This document shows, piece after piece, positions 33,509-42,021 of a stretch of 64,000 bases of DNA. Below the pieces are notes generated by a model. It had not been told where the DNA came from and made no database searches. It saw only the letters and a list, made by a program, of their open reading frames with translations. How positions within the stretch are numbered: position 1 is the first letter of the stretch; every line of letters starts with the position of its first letter. Both the position numbers and the translations under genes were made by a program. Source of the stretch: Saccharopolyspora_D taberi (GTDB taxonomy: Bacteria > Actinomycetota > Actinomycetes > Mycobacteriales > Pseudonocardiaceae); NCBI RefSeq assembly GCF_039534165.1, contig NZ_BAAAUX010000014.1:124001-188000 (forward strand). The letters are read 5' to 3'.

Positions 33509-33928
33509 TCAGAGCTGGCCGTTGGCTTCGCGCCACGCCCGCTCCTTGCGGATCCACTCGTTGTCCTGCGGGAACTCGTCGATCGTGGCGACCCGGCGGA
33601 TCTCGGTCTTGAAGCCCGGCCCGGTCATCGGCGACCGCTTGGCCCACTCGACGGCCTCCTCCTTCGACGCCACGTTGAGGATGTAGAACCCGCCGAACAG
33701 CTCCTTGGTCTCGCCGTACGGTCCGTCGGTGACCACCGGCGGCTCCGAGGAGTAGTCGACGACCACGCCCTCGGCGGCGTCGTCGAGTCCTTCCGCCGCG
33801 ACGAGCACGCCCGCCCGGATCATCTCCTCGTTGTACCTGCCGACGATTTCGAGCATCTCGTCGAAGTCGGCGTCGGCCATCTTCGCGAGGCCCTCGTCGG
33901 TGGCGCGCATGATCAGCATGTACTTCAC
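33509..33928 (-). CDS. YCII/DGPF-domain protein
   Basis: This 139-residue protein starts MKYMLIMRATDEG and carries the VTDGPYGETKELFGGFYIL motif that names the DGPF family, with an SKEEAVEWAKRSPM helix. Such proteins have a ferredoxin-like fold. In Actinobacteria they are encoded immediately upstream of ECF42 sigma factors and are among their presumed targets. The sigma gene starts 15 nt downstream, so the two are co-transcribed. Confidence 0.9.
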   Translation of the reverse strand: MKYMLIMRATDEGLAKMADADFDEMLEIVGRYNEEMIRAGVLVAAEGLDDAAEGVVVDYSSEPPVVTDGPYGETKELFGGFYILNVASKEEAVEWAKRSPMTGPGFKTEIRRVATIDEFPQDNEWIRKERAWREANGQL

Positions 33929-34011
33929 GGTTGTCTCCCTGGTCGTCTGGCCCGCTCTCGGAGCCTCTCACCCCTAGGTCGAACGGGGAACGCCGTGGAT
34001 CGACACACCCG

Positions 34012-34043
34012 CCGAAACGTGTTCGAGCGGGAGATCGTTTCGG
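34012..34043. promoter_or_regulatory. Inverted repeat upstream of aconitase
   Basis: CCGAAAC (34012-34018) pairs perfectly with GTTTCGG (34037-34043), 62 nt before the aconitase start, in the spacer divergent from the DGPF gene. It could be a regulator site or a leader hairpin; nothing here distinguishes them. Confidence 0.4.
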
Positions 34044-34105
34044 TGGTTGCGGTGCCGGGTACGCGGGGTGGTGGCCGTGATCCGCGCCGGAGGGAGGCCG
34101 CGCCG

Positions 34106-36040
34106 ATGCAGCGCTCGCTGGCCCACAAGCTCATCGGTTCGCACCTGGTCGACGGCGATCTGGTGCCCGGCACCGAGATCGCGCTGGCCGTCGACCAGAC
34201 GCTGACCCAGGACGCCACCGGCACCCTGGTGATGCAGGAGCTGGAAGCGCTCGGGCTGGACCGGGCCCGCACCGAGGTCAGCGTGCAGTACGTCGACCAC
34301 AACCTGCTGCAGACCGACGAGAAGAACGCCGAGGACCACGAGTTCCTGCGTTCGGCGTGCCGCCGCTACGGGCTGTGGTTCTCCAAGCCCGGCAACGGGG
34401 TGTCGCATCCGACGCACATGCAGCGGTTCGGGATTCCGGGCCGCAGCATGGTCGGTTCGGACTCCCACACCTGCGCGGCGGGGTGCCTGGGGATGCTGGC
34501 GATCGGGGTCGGCGGGCTGGAGGTCGCGCTGGCCATCGCCGGGCAGCCGCTGCGGATCCGGATGCCCGAGATCTGGGGCGTGCGGCTGGAGGGGCGGCTG
34601 CGGCCGTGGGTGTCGGCCAAGGACGTGATCCTGGAAATGCTGCGTCGCCACGGGGTTTCCGGTGGGGTGCACCGGATCATCGAGTACCACGGGCCGGGGC
34701 TGGCGGGCCTGTCGGCGATGGACCGGCACGTCATCGCGAACATGGGTGCCGAGCTGGGGGCCACGACGACGGTGTTCCCTTCCGATTCCGCGGTCTACGA
34801 GTTCCTGCGCGCCGAGCGGCGGGAGCACGATTTCGAGGTGTTCACCGCCGATGACGGCGCTTCCTACGACGTGACCGAGACCCTGGACCTCTCGGAGGTC
34901 GAGCCGCTGATCGCGCGGCCGTCGGCGCCGGACTCGGTGGTGCCGGTGCGCGAGGTCGCCGGCACCGAGATCGGGCAGGTGGTGATCGGGTCCTCGGCGA
35001 ATCCGGGGCTGCGGGACTTCGCTGTCGCGGCGGCGATGGTGCGGGGCCGCCAGACCGATCCGCGGGTCAGCTTCGACGTGAACCCGACCTCGCGGGAGAT
35101 CCTGGCCGATCTGACCCGGATCGGCGGGACCCTGGACCTGGTGACCGCGGGTGCGCGGATCCACCAGGCGGGCTGCATGGGCTGCATCGGCATGGGCCAG
35201 GCGCCGGCGGTCGGGCAGAACTCGCTGCGCACGTTCCCCCGCAACTTCCCGGGCCGTTCGGGCACCCGGGAGGACTCGGTGTGGCTGTGCTCGCCGGAGA
35301 CCGCGGCGGCCTCGGCGCTGACCGGGGTGATCACCGATCCGCGCGATCTGGGCCAGGACCCGCCGCGGCCGGTGCTGCCGGAGAGGGCGTCGGTCAACAC
35401 CGCGATGCTGGTGCCGCCGCTGCCGGTGGAGCGGGCGCGGGAGGTGGAGCTGGTCAAGGGGCCGAACGTCTCGGCGCTGCCGGAGTTCCCGCGGCTGCCG
35501 GACCGGCTGGAGCTGCCGGTGCTGCTCAAGGCCGGTGACGACGTCTCCACCGACGAGATCTCCCCGGCCGGGGCGCGGGCGCTGCCGCTGCGGTCGAACA
35601 TCCCGGCGCTGGCCGAGTTCAGCTTCACCGGCATCGACCAGGACTACCCGCGGCGGGCGCACGAGGCCGCCGGCGGGCACGCCGTGGTCGGCGGCGCCAA
35701 CTACGGGCAGGGGTCCTCGCGGGAGCACGCCGCGATCGCGCCCCGCTACCTCGGGCTGCGGATGGTGCTGGCCAGGTCCTTCGCCCGGATCCACTGGCAG
35801 AACCTGGTCAACTTCGGCATCGTGCCGCTGGAGTTCGACGACCCCGCCGACTACGAGCGGGTGGGCGTCGGCGACGTGCTGGTCCTCGACGACGCGCCCC
35901 GGGCCGTCACCACCGGGGAGATCACGATCCGCAACACCTCGCGGGATCTGGTCGTCCGCGCCAGGCACAGCCTGTCCCCCCGACAGGTGGACACGGTAAT
36001 CGCAGGGGGTGTCATTCCGCTGATCGCCACTCGACCGTGA
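34106..36040 (+). CDS. Aconitate hydratase, Aquifex-type (short form)
   Basis: This 644-residue protein has iron-sulfur ligands in MVGSDSHTCAAGCLG and HQAGCMGCIGMGQAP, and a swivel domain carrying GDDVSTDEISPAG and the substrate-binding YGQGSSREHAA. It interconverts citrate and isocitrate in the cytoplasm. At about 645 residues it matches the short AcnA/Aquifex type, not the 900-residue enzyme usual in actinomycetes, so it may be a second isozyme or a related hydro-lyase. ATG 34106 follows a strong GGAGGGAGG. Confidence 0.88.
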   Translation: MQRSLAHKLIGSHLVDGDLVPGTEIALAVDQTLTQDATGTLVMQELEALGLDRARTEVSVQYVDHNLLQTDEKNAEDHEFLRSACRRYGLWFSKPGNGVSHPTHMQRFGIPGRSMVGSDSHTCAAGCLGMLAIGVGGLEVALAIAGQPLRIRMPEIWGVRLEGRLRPWVSAKDVILEMLRRHGVSGGVHRIIEYHGPGLAGLSAMDRHVIANMGAELGATTTVFPSDSAVYEFLRAERREHDFEVFTADDGASYDVTETLDLSEVEPLIARPSAPDSVVPVREVAGTEIGQVVIGSSANPGLRDFAVAAAMVRGRQTDPRVSFDVNPTSREILADLTRIGGTLDLVTAGARIHQAGCMGCIGMGQAPAVGQNSLRTFPRNFPGRSGTREDSVWLCSPETAAASALTGVITDPRDLGQDPPRPVLPERASVNTAMLVPPLPVERAREVELVKGPNVSALPEFPRLPDRLELPVLLKAGDDVSTDEISPAGARALPLRSNIPALAEFSFTGIDQDYPRRAHEAAGGHAVVGGANYGQGSSREHAAIAPRYLGLRMVLARSFARIHWQNLVNFGIVPLEFDDPADYERVGVGDVLVLDDAPRAVTTGEITIRNTSRDLVVRARHSLSPRQVDTVIAGGVIPLIATRP

Positions 36041-36210
36041 GTGAGGGTCACACGAAAGTGGTGATGCTTTGTTGGCCTGCTCCGCTGCTCCTACGGTGGA
36101 GGCAGCGGTGGAGACCCCCGTCGCGGTGGCGGTCACGGGTGGTCCGCATCCCGGGTGGCGACCGGCCCCCGCGGCCCGCACAGGGAATCACCACCGACGA
36201 TGGAGGTAGT

Positions 36211-36678
36211 GTGATCGTCTTCAGATCCGGTGCGCCTCGCCGGGAGGTCGCGCCCTGGGTGCCCGGCGGGCTCATCGCCGCCCCGCGCGCGGCAGGCGAC
36301 CCGCCGCTGCAGCACAGCTGCGGAACCCCCGCGCTGCGGCTGTCGGTGGAATGGCCCGCTCCCGGAGTCGTGGTCGTGGGGGTGCGCGGGGAGATCGACC
36401 TGGCCTGCGTGCCCCGGCTGACCGAACTCGTCCGGCAACGGCTGACCGCCGCCTCGCTGCGGGCGGTGGTCATCGACGTCTCCGGCGTGACCTACAGCAG
36501 CAGCGCGGGCCTGGAGCTGCTCATCCACGCCCACCGCCGCGCCGAACACCGCGGCATCGACCTGTACGTGGTGCCCGGTGACGGGCCGGTGCGCAGGCTG
36601 CTGGAGCTGACCGGCCTGCGCGACCACTTCACCTGCCGCGACACCACGGCCGAGGCCCTCGCCGACGCACGGCACTGA
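36211..36678 (+). CDS. STAS-domain anti-sigma factor antagonist
   Basis: This 155-residue protein has an N-terminal 45-residue linker and a STAS domain: GVVVVGVRGEIDLACVPRLTELV, then VIDVSGVTYSSSAGLELLIHAHRRA containing the conserved phosphorylatable serine, and RRLLELTGLRDHF. Such proteins bind anti-sigma kinases and release a sigma factor when dephosphorylated. No kinase or sigma partner is adjacent. GTG 36211 has GGAGG 4 nt upstream, better than any start further up in the open frame. Confidence 0.88.
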   Translation: MIVFRSGAPRREVAPWVPGGLIAAPRAAGDPPLQHSCGTPALRLSVEWPAPGVVVVGVRGEIDLACVPRLTELVRQRLTAASLRAVVIDVSGVTYSSSAGLELLIHAHRRAEHRGIDLYVVPGDGPVRRLLELTGLRDHFTCRDTTAEALADARH

Positions 36679-36826
36679 CCGTCCGCGGCCGCCAGGAACC
36701 GGGCCCGGTCAGGGCTTGCCGAGCCGGCGGTGGAGCGGAGTGCTCCCGCTGAACGGTCTCCCGATCACCGCGGTGTCGGCTCGCGCGCCTACACTTCCGC
36801 CGCTGGTCCAGGAGAGGCGGACGGAC

Positions 36827-37357
36827 ATGACGACCCACATCGCGCTGCTGCGCGGGATCAACGTCGGCGGTCGCACCAACATCGCGATGGCCGATCTGCG
36901 GCAGGTGTTCGCCGGGCTCGGCTGCGAGGAGGTCCGCACCTACCTGCGCAGCGGCAACGTCGTGTTCGGCTGCGCGGACAGCGCGGTGGCGGGCCTGGCC
37001 GCGGCGGTCGAGCAGCGGGTCGCCCGGGATCTGGGGGTGAGCACGACCGTGCTGCTGCGCACCGCCGGCGAGCTGGCCCGGGTGGTGGCGGGAAACCCGT
37101 TCCTGGACGAGGAATCCGACCTCACCCGGCTGCACGTCGGGTTCCTGTCCGAGCCGCCCGGGCCGCAGGCGCGGCTGAGCGTGCCGGGGCAGGGCCGGGA
37201 GCGGTTCCGGCTCGCCGGGCGCGAGCTGTTCCTGCACTACCCCGACGGGGTCGGGCGCAGCCGGTTCACCAACGCCCACATCGAAAAGCAGCTCGGGGTC
37301 GCGGCCACGGCCCGCAACTGGCGGACCGTGCTGGCGCTGGCGGAGATGACCCGCTAG
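36827..37357 (+). CDS. DUF1697 family protein
   Basis: This 176-residue protein begins THIALLRGINVGGRTNIAMADLRQVFAGLGCEEVRTYLRSGNVVF, the DUF1697 signature, and ends with SRFTNAHIEKQLGVAATARNWRTV, also conserved. The biochemical role is unknown. ATG 36827 matches the family N-terminus. Its TAG overlaps the stop of the convergent TetR gene by 4 nt. Confidence 0.9.
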   Translation: MTTHIALLRGINVGGRTNIAMADLRQVFAGLGCEEVRTYLRSGNVVFGCADSAVAGLAAAVEQRVARDLGVSTTVLLRTAGELARVVAGNPFLDEESDLTRLHVGFLSEPPGPQARLSVPGQGRERFRLAGRELFLHYPDGVGRSRFTNAHIEKQLGVAATARNWRTVLALAEMTR

Positions 37358-37926
37358 GCGCGGAACGGCGCGAGGGTGAACCGCAGCCGCCGTCGCAGGC
37401 GGTCGGTGAGCGTGCCTTCGGGTTCGATGGCCCAGGTGATCAGCGAGCCGTGGTAGGCGGTCACCACGGCGTCGGCCAGTTCGTCGAGGTCGGGGCAGTG
37501 CAGCTGTCCGCTGTCGGCGGCTTCCTGCAGCACCCGGCGCACCTCGGCGCGCAGGCCCGCGGCGAAGGCGCGGGTGTGGTCGTGCAGCTCGGGGTCGGTG
37601 AGGTCCATGAGCAGGAACGCCACGTGGTGGGCCATCTGCTGGTGGGTGTCGATGCCGCCTGCCAGGCCGGTCAGGGCCGCTTCGAGCCGGGCCAGCGGCG
37701 TGCCGCGGCGCCGGAACGCCTCGCCGACGGTGCCGGCCGCGCGGGTGTTGAGGGCGGCCAGCAGGCCCTTCTTCGAACCGAACCGCTTGATCAGGGTGGC
37801 GGGGGAGGCGCCGGTGCGGTCGGCGACGTCGGCGAGGGTCAGCCGCGCCGGGCCGATCTCGGCGATGGCGGCCGCGGCGGCGTCGAGCAGTTGGTCGTCG
37901 GTGAAGGCCAGCGGGCGGGGGCTCAT
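37354..37926 (-). CDS. TetR family transcriptional regulator
   Basis: This 190-residue protein has the HTH DDQLLDAAAAAIAEIG and LTLADVADRTGASPATLIKRFGSKKGLL at about residues 9-54. The C-terminal region is helical, with HHVAFLLMDLTDPELHDHTRAF. There is no ribosome-binding site, and TAGGCT ends 7 nt before the ATG at 37926, so the transcript is probably leaderless. An 8-bp-arm palindrome separates it from the divergent SDR gene. Confidence 0.9.
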   Translation of the reverse strand: MSPRPLAFTDDQLLDAAAAAIAEIGPARLTLADVADRTGASPATLIKRFGSKKGLLAALNTRAAGTVGEAFRRRGTPLARLEAALTGLAGGIDTHQQMAHHVAFLLMDLTDPELHDHTRAFAAGLRAEVRRVLQEAADSGQLHCPDLDELADAVVTAYHGSLITWAIEPEGTLTDRLRRRLRFTLAPFRA

Positions 37927-37946
37927 GCCAGCCAGCCTACCTTGAT

Positions 37947-37970
37947 TAGTAAATGAACAGTTATTTACTA
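37947..37970. promoter_or_regulatory. TetR operator between TetR and SDR genes
   Basis: TAGTAAAT-GAACAGTT-ATTTACTA has perfect 8-bp arms. It is strikingly AT-rich for this genome. The right arm overlaps TACTAT (37966-37971), the -10 box that lies 7 nt before the SDR start codon. Binding would block that promoter directly. Confidence 0.85.
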
Positions 37971-37978
37971 TCGGTGTC

Positions 37979-38881
37979 ATGAACGCACCCCTGCACGGAC
38001 ACATCGCCCTGGTCGCCGGCGGCACCCGCGGCGGAGGCCGCGGCATCGCCGTGGAACTCGGCGCCGTCGGCGCGACCGTCTACGTCACCGGCCGCAGCAG
38101 CCGCGCCGGGCGCTCGGAGATGCAGCGGCCGGAAACCATCGACGAGACCGCCGAGCGGGTCACCGCCGCGGGCGGCACCGGCATCCCGGTCCGGGTCGAC
38201 CACAGCGACCCCGCCCAGGTCCGCGACCTGCTCGCCCGCATCGCCCGGGAGCAGGGCGGGCGGCTGGATGTGCTGGTCAACTCGGTGTGGGGCGGTGACC
38301 CGCACACCGACTGGGAACACCCGCTGTGGGAGCAGGACCTCGACACCGGGCTGCGGCTGCTGCGCCAGGCCGTCGAGACGCACGTGATCACCAGCCGCCA
38401 CGCGCTGCCGCTGCTGGTGCGCCGCGGCCGGGGACTGGTCGTGGAGGTCACCGACGGCAACACCGCCCGCTACCGGGGCAGCTTCTTCTACGACCTGGCC
38501 AAGTCGCAGGTGATCCGCCTGGCCGTGGCCCAGGCCGCCGAGCTGCGCCCGCACGGCGTGGCCGCGGTCGCGATCACCCCGGGGTTCCTGCGCTCGGAGG
38601 CGGTGCTCGACCACTTCGGCGTCACCGAGGACACCTGGCGCGAGGCGATCGCCCAGGACCCGCACTTCGCGCACTCCGAAACCCCCGCCTACCTCGGCCG
38701 GGCGGTGGCCGCGCTGGCCGCCGACCCGCACGTCATGGCCAAGTCCGGGCGGGCGCTGTCGACGGCGGGCCTGCACCGCGAGTACGGCTTCACCGACACC
38801 GACGGCACCCAGCCCGACTTCGCCGCCTACTGGGCCACCGCGCTGGAGGACCAGTACGGGCCGCTGGGCGATCCGCTGTAG
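37979..38881 (+). CDS. SDR family NAD(P)-dependent oxidoreductase
   Basis: This 300-residue short-chain dehydrogenase has a cofactor motif ALVAGGTRGGGRGIA near the N-terminus and FYDLAKSQVIRLA with the Tyr-x-x-x-Lys pair at about residues 170-174. LVNSVWGG replaces the usual NNAG. It resembles the group often named for DHRS1-like enzymes. The leader is absent: TACTAT ends 7 nt before ATG 37979. It is controlled by the divergent TetR gene; the substrate is unknown. Confidence 0.88.
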   Translation: MNAPLHGHIALVAGGTRGGGRGIAVELGAVGATVYVTGRSSRAGRSEMQRPETIDETAERVTAAGGTGIPVRVDHSDPAQVRDLLARIAREQGGRLDVLVNSVWGGDPHTDWEHPLWEQDLDTGLRLLRQAVETHVITSRHALPLLVRRGRGLVVEVTDGNTARYRGSFFYDLAKSQVIRLAVAQAAELRPHGVAAVAITPGFLRSEAVLDHFGVTEDTWREAIAQDPHFAHSETPAYLGRAVAALAADPHVMAKSGRALSTAGLHREYGFTDTDGTQPDFAAYWATALEDQYGPLGDPL

Positions 38882-38923
38882 CTGGGAGTCCGCCCCCGGG
38901 GAAGACTCCACACTGGACGGGTG

Positions 38924-39736
38924 ATGAACATCGGACAGTTCGCCCAGTTGACCGGTCTGAGCCTCAAGGCGCTGCGCCTCTACGACGAGCAGGGCCTGCT
39001 GCGCCCGGCCGCGGTGGACCCGTGGTCGCGCTACCGCCGCTACACCGCCCGGCAGCTCACCACCGCGGTGCGGCTCAAGGCGCTGCGCGCCGCCGACGTC
39101 CCGCTGGCCGAGGCGGGCCGCGCGCTGGAGGGCCAGTCCGCGGCGGTGCTGGCCGAGCACCGCGAGCGCCTGGCCACCGAACGCGCGCGCCAGGACGCCG
39201 CACTGGAGGCGGCCGAGGCTCTGCTGAGCGGGGACGAGCAGCGGTGGCGCGTCGAGGAACGCCAGGCGCACCAGCAGCACTGGGTGGCGGTGGTGCTGCC
39301 GGTCGACGACGACGAGGACGACGAAGCGGGCACCGAGCGGGCCAACTCCGCCTACACGGCGTTGTGGTCGGCGCTGGAGGCCGAGGGGAACCGCCCGGTC
39401 GGCGGGTTCTGGTCGTCGCTGCGGGCCCGGACCGACGGCGAGGTGGAGCTGCTGTGCTGCTGGCCGGTGGCCGGCCCGCCGCCCACCGGGTGGACGCTGC
39501 CGGGCTGGGCGGTGCAGACCGGTCTCGTGCCCGAGGGCCGGGAGCTGGTGGTGCGCTGGCGGCACGACGACCCGGTGCCCGCGGTCGACGGCGCGGTCCA
39601 CCCGGCGGTGCTGGCGCTGCTGGCCGAGGCCGAGCGGCGCGGCACCGACCTGGATCTGGCTCAGCTGCGCCAGATCGGCCTGCTCGACGAGTCCGGCGAC
39701 AGCGTCGGCGTCGAGGTCAGCGTCGCGGTGGGCTGA
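38924..39736 (+). CDS. MerR family transcriptional regulator with effector domain
   Basis: This 271-residue protein has a MerR HTH (NIGQFAQLTGLSLKALRLYDEQGLLRPAAVDPWSRYRRYTARQL) followed by a dimerisation coiled coil (about 70-110, EHRERLATERARQDAALEAAEALL). A C-terminal domain of about 150 residues looks like a GyrI/BmrR-type drug-sensing barrel. It may start at the adjoining GTG 38921. It is 43 nt after the SDR gene, with no obvious efflux pump nearby. Confidence 0.85.
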   Translation: MNIGQFAQLTGLSLKALRLYDEQGLLRPAAVDPWSRYRRYTARQLTTAVRLKALRAADVPLAEAGRALEGQSAAVLAEHRERLATERARQDAALEAAEALLSGDEQRWRVEERQAHQQHWVAVVLPVDDDEDDEAGTERANSAYTALWSALEAEGNRPVGGFWSSLRARTDGEVELLCCWPVAGPPPTGWTLPGWAVQTGLVPEGRELVVRWRHDDPVPAVDGAVHPAVLALLAEAERRGTDLDLAQLRQIGLLDESGDSVGVEVSVAVG

Positions 39737-40330
39737 TCACGGTTCCCGCACCGCCCCGGCCAGGACGGTGGTGACCATCCGGCGGACGGCCTCGGGCTCG
39801 GGCGGGGCGGCGGTGCGGTCGGCGAACAGCAGGTGCGCCGCGCCGATGAGTGCGGGGGCCAGCGCGTCGACGTCGGCGCAGGCGTCCAGCCGGCCGAGGT
39901 CCCGTTCCGCGGTGAGGTAGGCGGCGATCATGCCGGCGGCCTCGGTCAGGACCGGGACACCGGCGGGCAGGGTCTCGCGCAGCCGGGCGCGCAGGCCGTC
40001 CCGGGAGGTGATCAGGGCGACGATCGCCACCGCGACCGATTCGAACAGCGACGTCAGCGCACTGGTGAGGTTGTCCGCGAGGGTGCCGGTCCCGGCGGCC
40101 TCGCGCAGCGCCTCGGCCTCGGGGGCCAGCCTGGCGATCCGGTCGAGCACGAACTCGGCCAGGAAGGCGTCGAAGTCGGCGAAGTGCCGGTGCAGAACCC
40201 CTTTGGCGCAGCCGGCTTCGGCCGTGACCGCCCGGCTGGTCAGGGCGTTGGGCCCGTCGTGGAGCACGATGCGCTCGGCGGCGCCGAACAGCTGCTCGCG
40301 CACGTCGCGCAGGGCCACCCCGGTCGGCAT
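39737..40330 (-). CDS. TetR family transcriptional regulator
   Basis: This 197-residue protein has the HTH REQLFGAAERIVLHDG and LTSRAVTAEAGCAKGVLHRHFADFDAFLAEF at about residues 9-55. ATG 40330 is chosen because AAGGAGG lies 8 nt upstream; the frame extends to 40366 through the operator. It is divergent from a methyltransferase, and two copies of a GTGGGC palindrome fill the spacer. Confidence 0.9.
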   Translation of the reverse strand: MPTGVALRDVREQLFGAAERIVLHDGPNALTSRAVTAEAGCAKGVLHRHFADFDAFLAEFVLDRIARLAPEAEALREAAGTGTLADNLTSALTSLFESVAVAIVALITSRDGLRARLRETLPAGVPVLTEAAGMIAAYLTAERDLGRLDACADVDALAPALIGAAHLLFADRTAAPPEPEAVRRMVTTVLAGAVREP

Positions 40331-40350
40331 CCGCGGTCCCTCCTTGTCGA

Positions 40351-40386
40351 GTGGGCATGTGCCCACTACTGTGGGCGCATGCCCAC
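40351..40386. promoter_or_regulatory. Tandem TetR operators overlapping a start codon
   Basis: GTGGGCA-TG-TGCCCAC (40351-40366) and GTGGGC-GCAT-GCCCAC (40371-40386) are two copies 20 bp apart. The second contains the ATG (40379) of the methyltransferase. TACTGT (40367-40372), its likely -10 box, lies between the two. Repressor bound here would cover both the promoter and the start codon. Confidence 0.85.
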
Positions 40387-41167
40387 TTTAGCGTCGGGTC
40401 CGCCCGAACCGCACCACCACCGACAGGTGGCCGAGTCCTTCGGCACCGATCCCGAGCGCTACGACCGGGCCCGGCCCCGCTATCCCGGCGAGCTCATCGC
40501 GCGGATCGCCGGACCCGGGCGCGAGGTCCTCGACGTCGGCTGCGGCACCGGCATCGCCTCCCGGCAGCTGCGCGACGCCGGGTGCGCGGTGCTCGGGGTC
40601 GACCCGGACGAGCGGATGGCCGCGTTCGCGCGGCGCAGCGGTGTCGAGGTCGAGGTGGCCAGGTTCGAGGACTGGGATCCGGCGGGCCGAACCTTCGACC
40701 TGGTCGTGGCCGCGCAGACCTGGCACTGGGTCGACCCGGTCGCCGGAGCGGCCAAGGCGGCGCGGGTGCTGCGTCCCGAGGGCCGGCTGGCGGTGTTCGG
40801 CCACGCGTTCCGGCTGCCGCCCGAGGTGGCTCGCGCCTTCGCCGAGGTCTACCGGCGGGCGGTGCCCGGCTCGCCGTTCTCCGCCCCGCAGGCAGACCGG
40901 CACGAGGAGGTGTTCGACAAGGCCGCTGACGGAATCCGGCAGGCGGGCGGTTTCGGCGCTGTCGAGCGGTGGCGGTTCGACTGGGAGCAGCACTACACGC
41001 GCGACGCGTGGCTGGATCAGCTGTCGACCACCGGGATGCTCACGTGGCTGCCTGAGGACAAGCAAGCCGAAGTGCTTGACGGTGCCGGGGCCGTTCTCGA
41101 CGCGTTGGGCGGCGGTTTCACGATGCCCGGCAGCACGATCGCGATGGTCGCCGCCCGCGAAAGCTGA
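40379..41167 (+). CDS. Class I SAM-dependent methyltransferase
   Basis: This 262-residue protein has the SAM motif VLDVGCGTGIASRQLRDAG at about residue 47, VLGVDPDERMAAFARR, and the post-motif AQTWHWVDPVAGAAKAARVLRPEGRLAVFGH characteristic of Methyltransf_11. The QVAESFGTDPERYDRARPRYP N-terminus is typical of a widespread actinobacterial group. No ribosome-binding site exists; TACTGT ends 6 nt upstream, so the transcript should be leaderless. It is regulated by the divergent TetR gene. Confidence 0.88.
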   Translation: MPTLASGPPEPHHHRQVAESFGTDPERYDRARPRYPGELIARIAGPGREVLDVGCGTGIASRQLRDAGCAVLGVDPDERMAAFARRSGVEVEVARFEDWDPAGRTFDLVVAAQTWHWVDPVAGAAKAARVLRPEGRLAVFGHAFRLPPEVARAFAEVYRRAVPGSPFSAPQADRHEEVFDKAADGIRQAGGFGAVERWRFDWEQHYTRDAWLDQLSTTGMLTWLPEDKQAEVLDGAGAVLDALGGGFTMPGSTIAMVAARES

Positions 41168-41333
41168 GCGCTCTGACCGCGCCCAGCCCGTCGTGGGAGA
41201 TCAACGGGTACCACGCGCAGGCACCAGTGCGGTTACGGTGCTGCCGGGTCGGCCGACGTCGACCGGCGTGGCCCGGCACACGAGTCCACAGTGGCCGGTG
41301 GCCGCGCCAGCAACGCGCGAACCAGGAGAAGTG

Positions 41334-41864
41334 ATGACCGACCAGAGGTTCCAGCTGTCCCTCGACGGGTTCGACCCGCAGATCGACGACGCCGCGTGGG
41401 TGGCGCCCGGGTCCAGCCTCATCGGCCGGGTGCGGCTGGCCGCCGGGTCCAGCGTCTGGTACTCGACGGTGCTGCGCGGCGACACCGAGTGGATCACCAT
41501 CGGCGCCGGAAGCAACATCCAGGACGGCTGCGTCGTGCACGCCGACCCCGGTTTCCCGGCGACGGTCGGGCAGGGCGTGACCGTCGGCCACCGCGCGGTG
41601 CTGCACGGCTGCACGATCGGTGACCACGTGCTGATCGGCATGGGCGCGGTGCTGCTCAACGGCGCCACGGTCGGGTCGGAGTCGCTGGTGGCGGCCGGGA
41701 CCGTGCTGCTGGAAGGGGTGGAGGTGCCGCCGGGCTCGCTGGTGGCCGGCACCCCGGGCAAGGTCCGGCGGGAGCTCACCGACGACGAGAAGGCGGGGCT
41801 GCGGATCTCCGCCGAGCAGTACACCCGCAACGCCGAACGGCACCGCCAGGCCCTGCGCGGATAA
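41334..41864 (+). CDS. Gamma-type carbonic anhydrase family protein
   Basis: This 176-residue protein is a left-handed beta helix of hexapeptide repeats (SSLIGRVRLAAGSSVWYSTVLRGD; IGAGSNIQDGCVVHAD; VTVGHRAVLHGCTIGDHVLIGMGA), matching the YrdA/PaaY-like gamma-CA group. The histidines at VVHAD, VGHRAVLHG and DHVLIG fit the trimer-interface zinc site. It may hydrate CO2 or act as an acyl-CoA-related enzyme. ATG 41334 follows GGAG. A strong hairpin lies 16 nt after the stop. Confidence 0.9.
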   Translation: MTDQRFQLSLDGFDPQIDDAAWVAPGSSLIGRVRLAAGSSVWYSTVLRGDTEWITIGAGSNIQDGCVVHADPGFPATVGQGVTVGHRAVLHGCTIGDHVLIGMGAVLLNGATVGSESLVAAGTVLLEGVEVPPGSLVAGTPGKVRRELTDDEKAGLRISAEQYTRNAERHRQALRG

Positions 41865-41879
41865 GGCCCGCGAAAACGC

Positions 41880-41913
41880 GGAAGTGCCGTGACCGAGCGG
41901 TCACGGCACTTCC
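41880..41913 (+). terminator. Terminator after gamma-carbonic anhydrase gene
   Basis: GGAAGTGCCGTGACC and GGTCACGGCACTTCC form a perfect 15-bp stem with a GAGC loop. It could also end the small minus-strand ORF at 42022. Confidence 0.85.
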
Positions 41914-42021
41914 GGTCGTACCTGGTGGGACCACGGCGTTGGCGATGCGGTTCAGCGCATCGCGACCCGACGGTTGACCACGTTCAGCGGGTTGTCGCTT
42001 GGGAACCGGGGCTGAGGTGTG

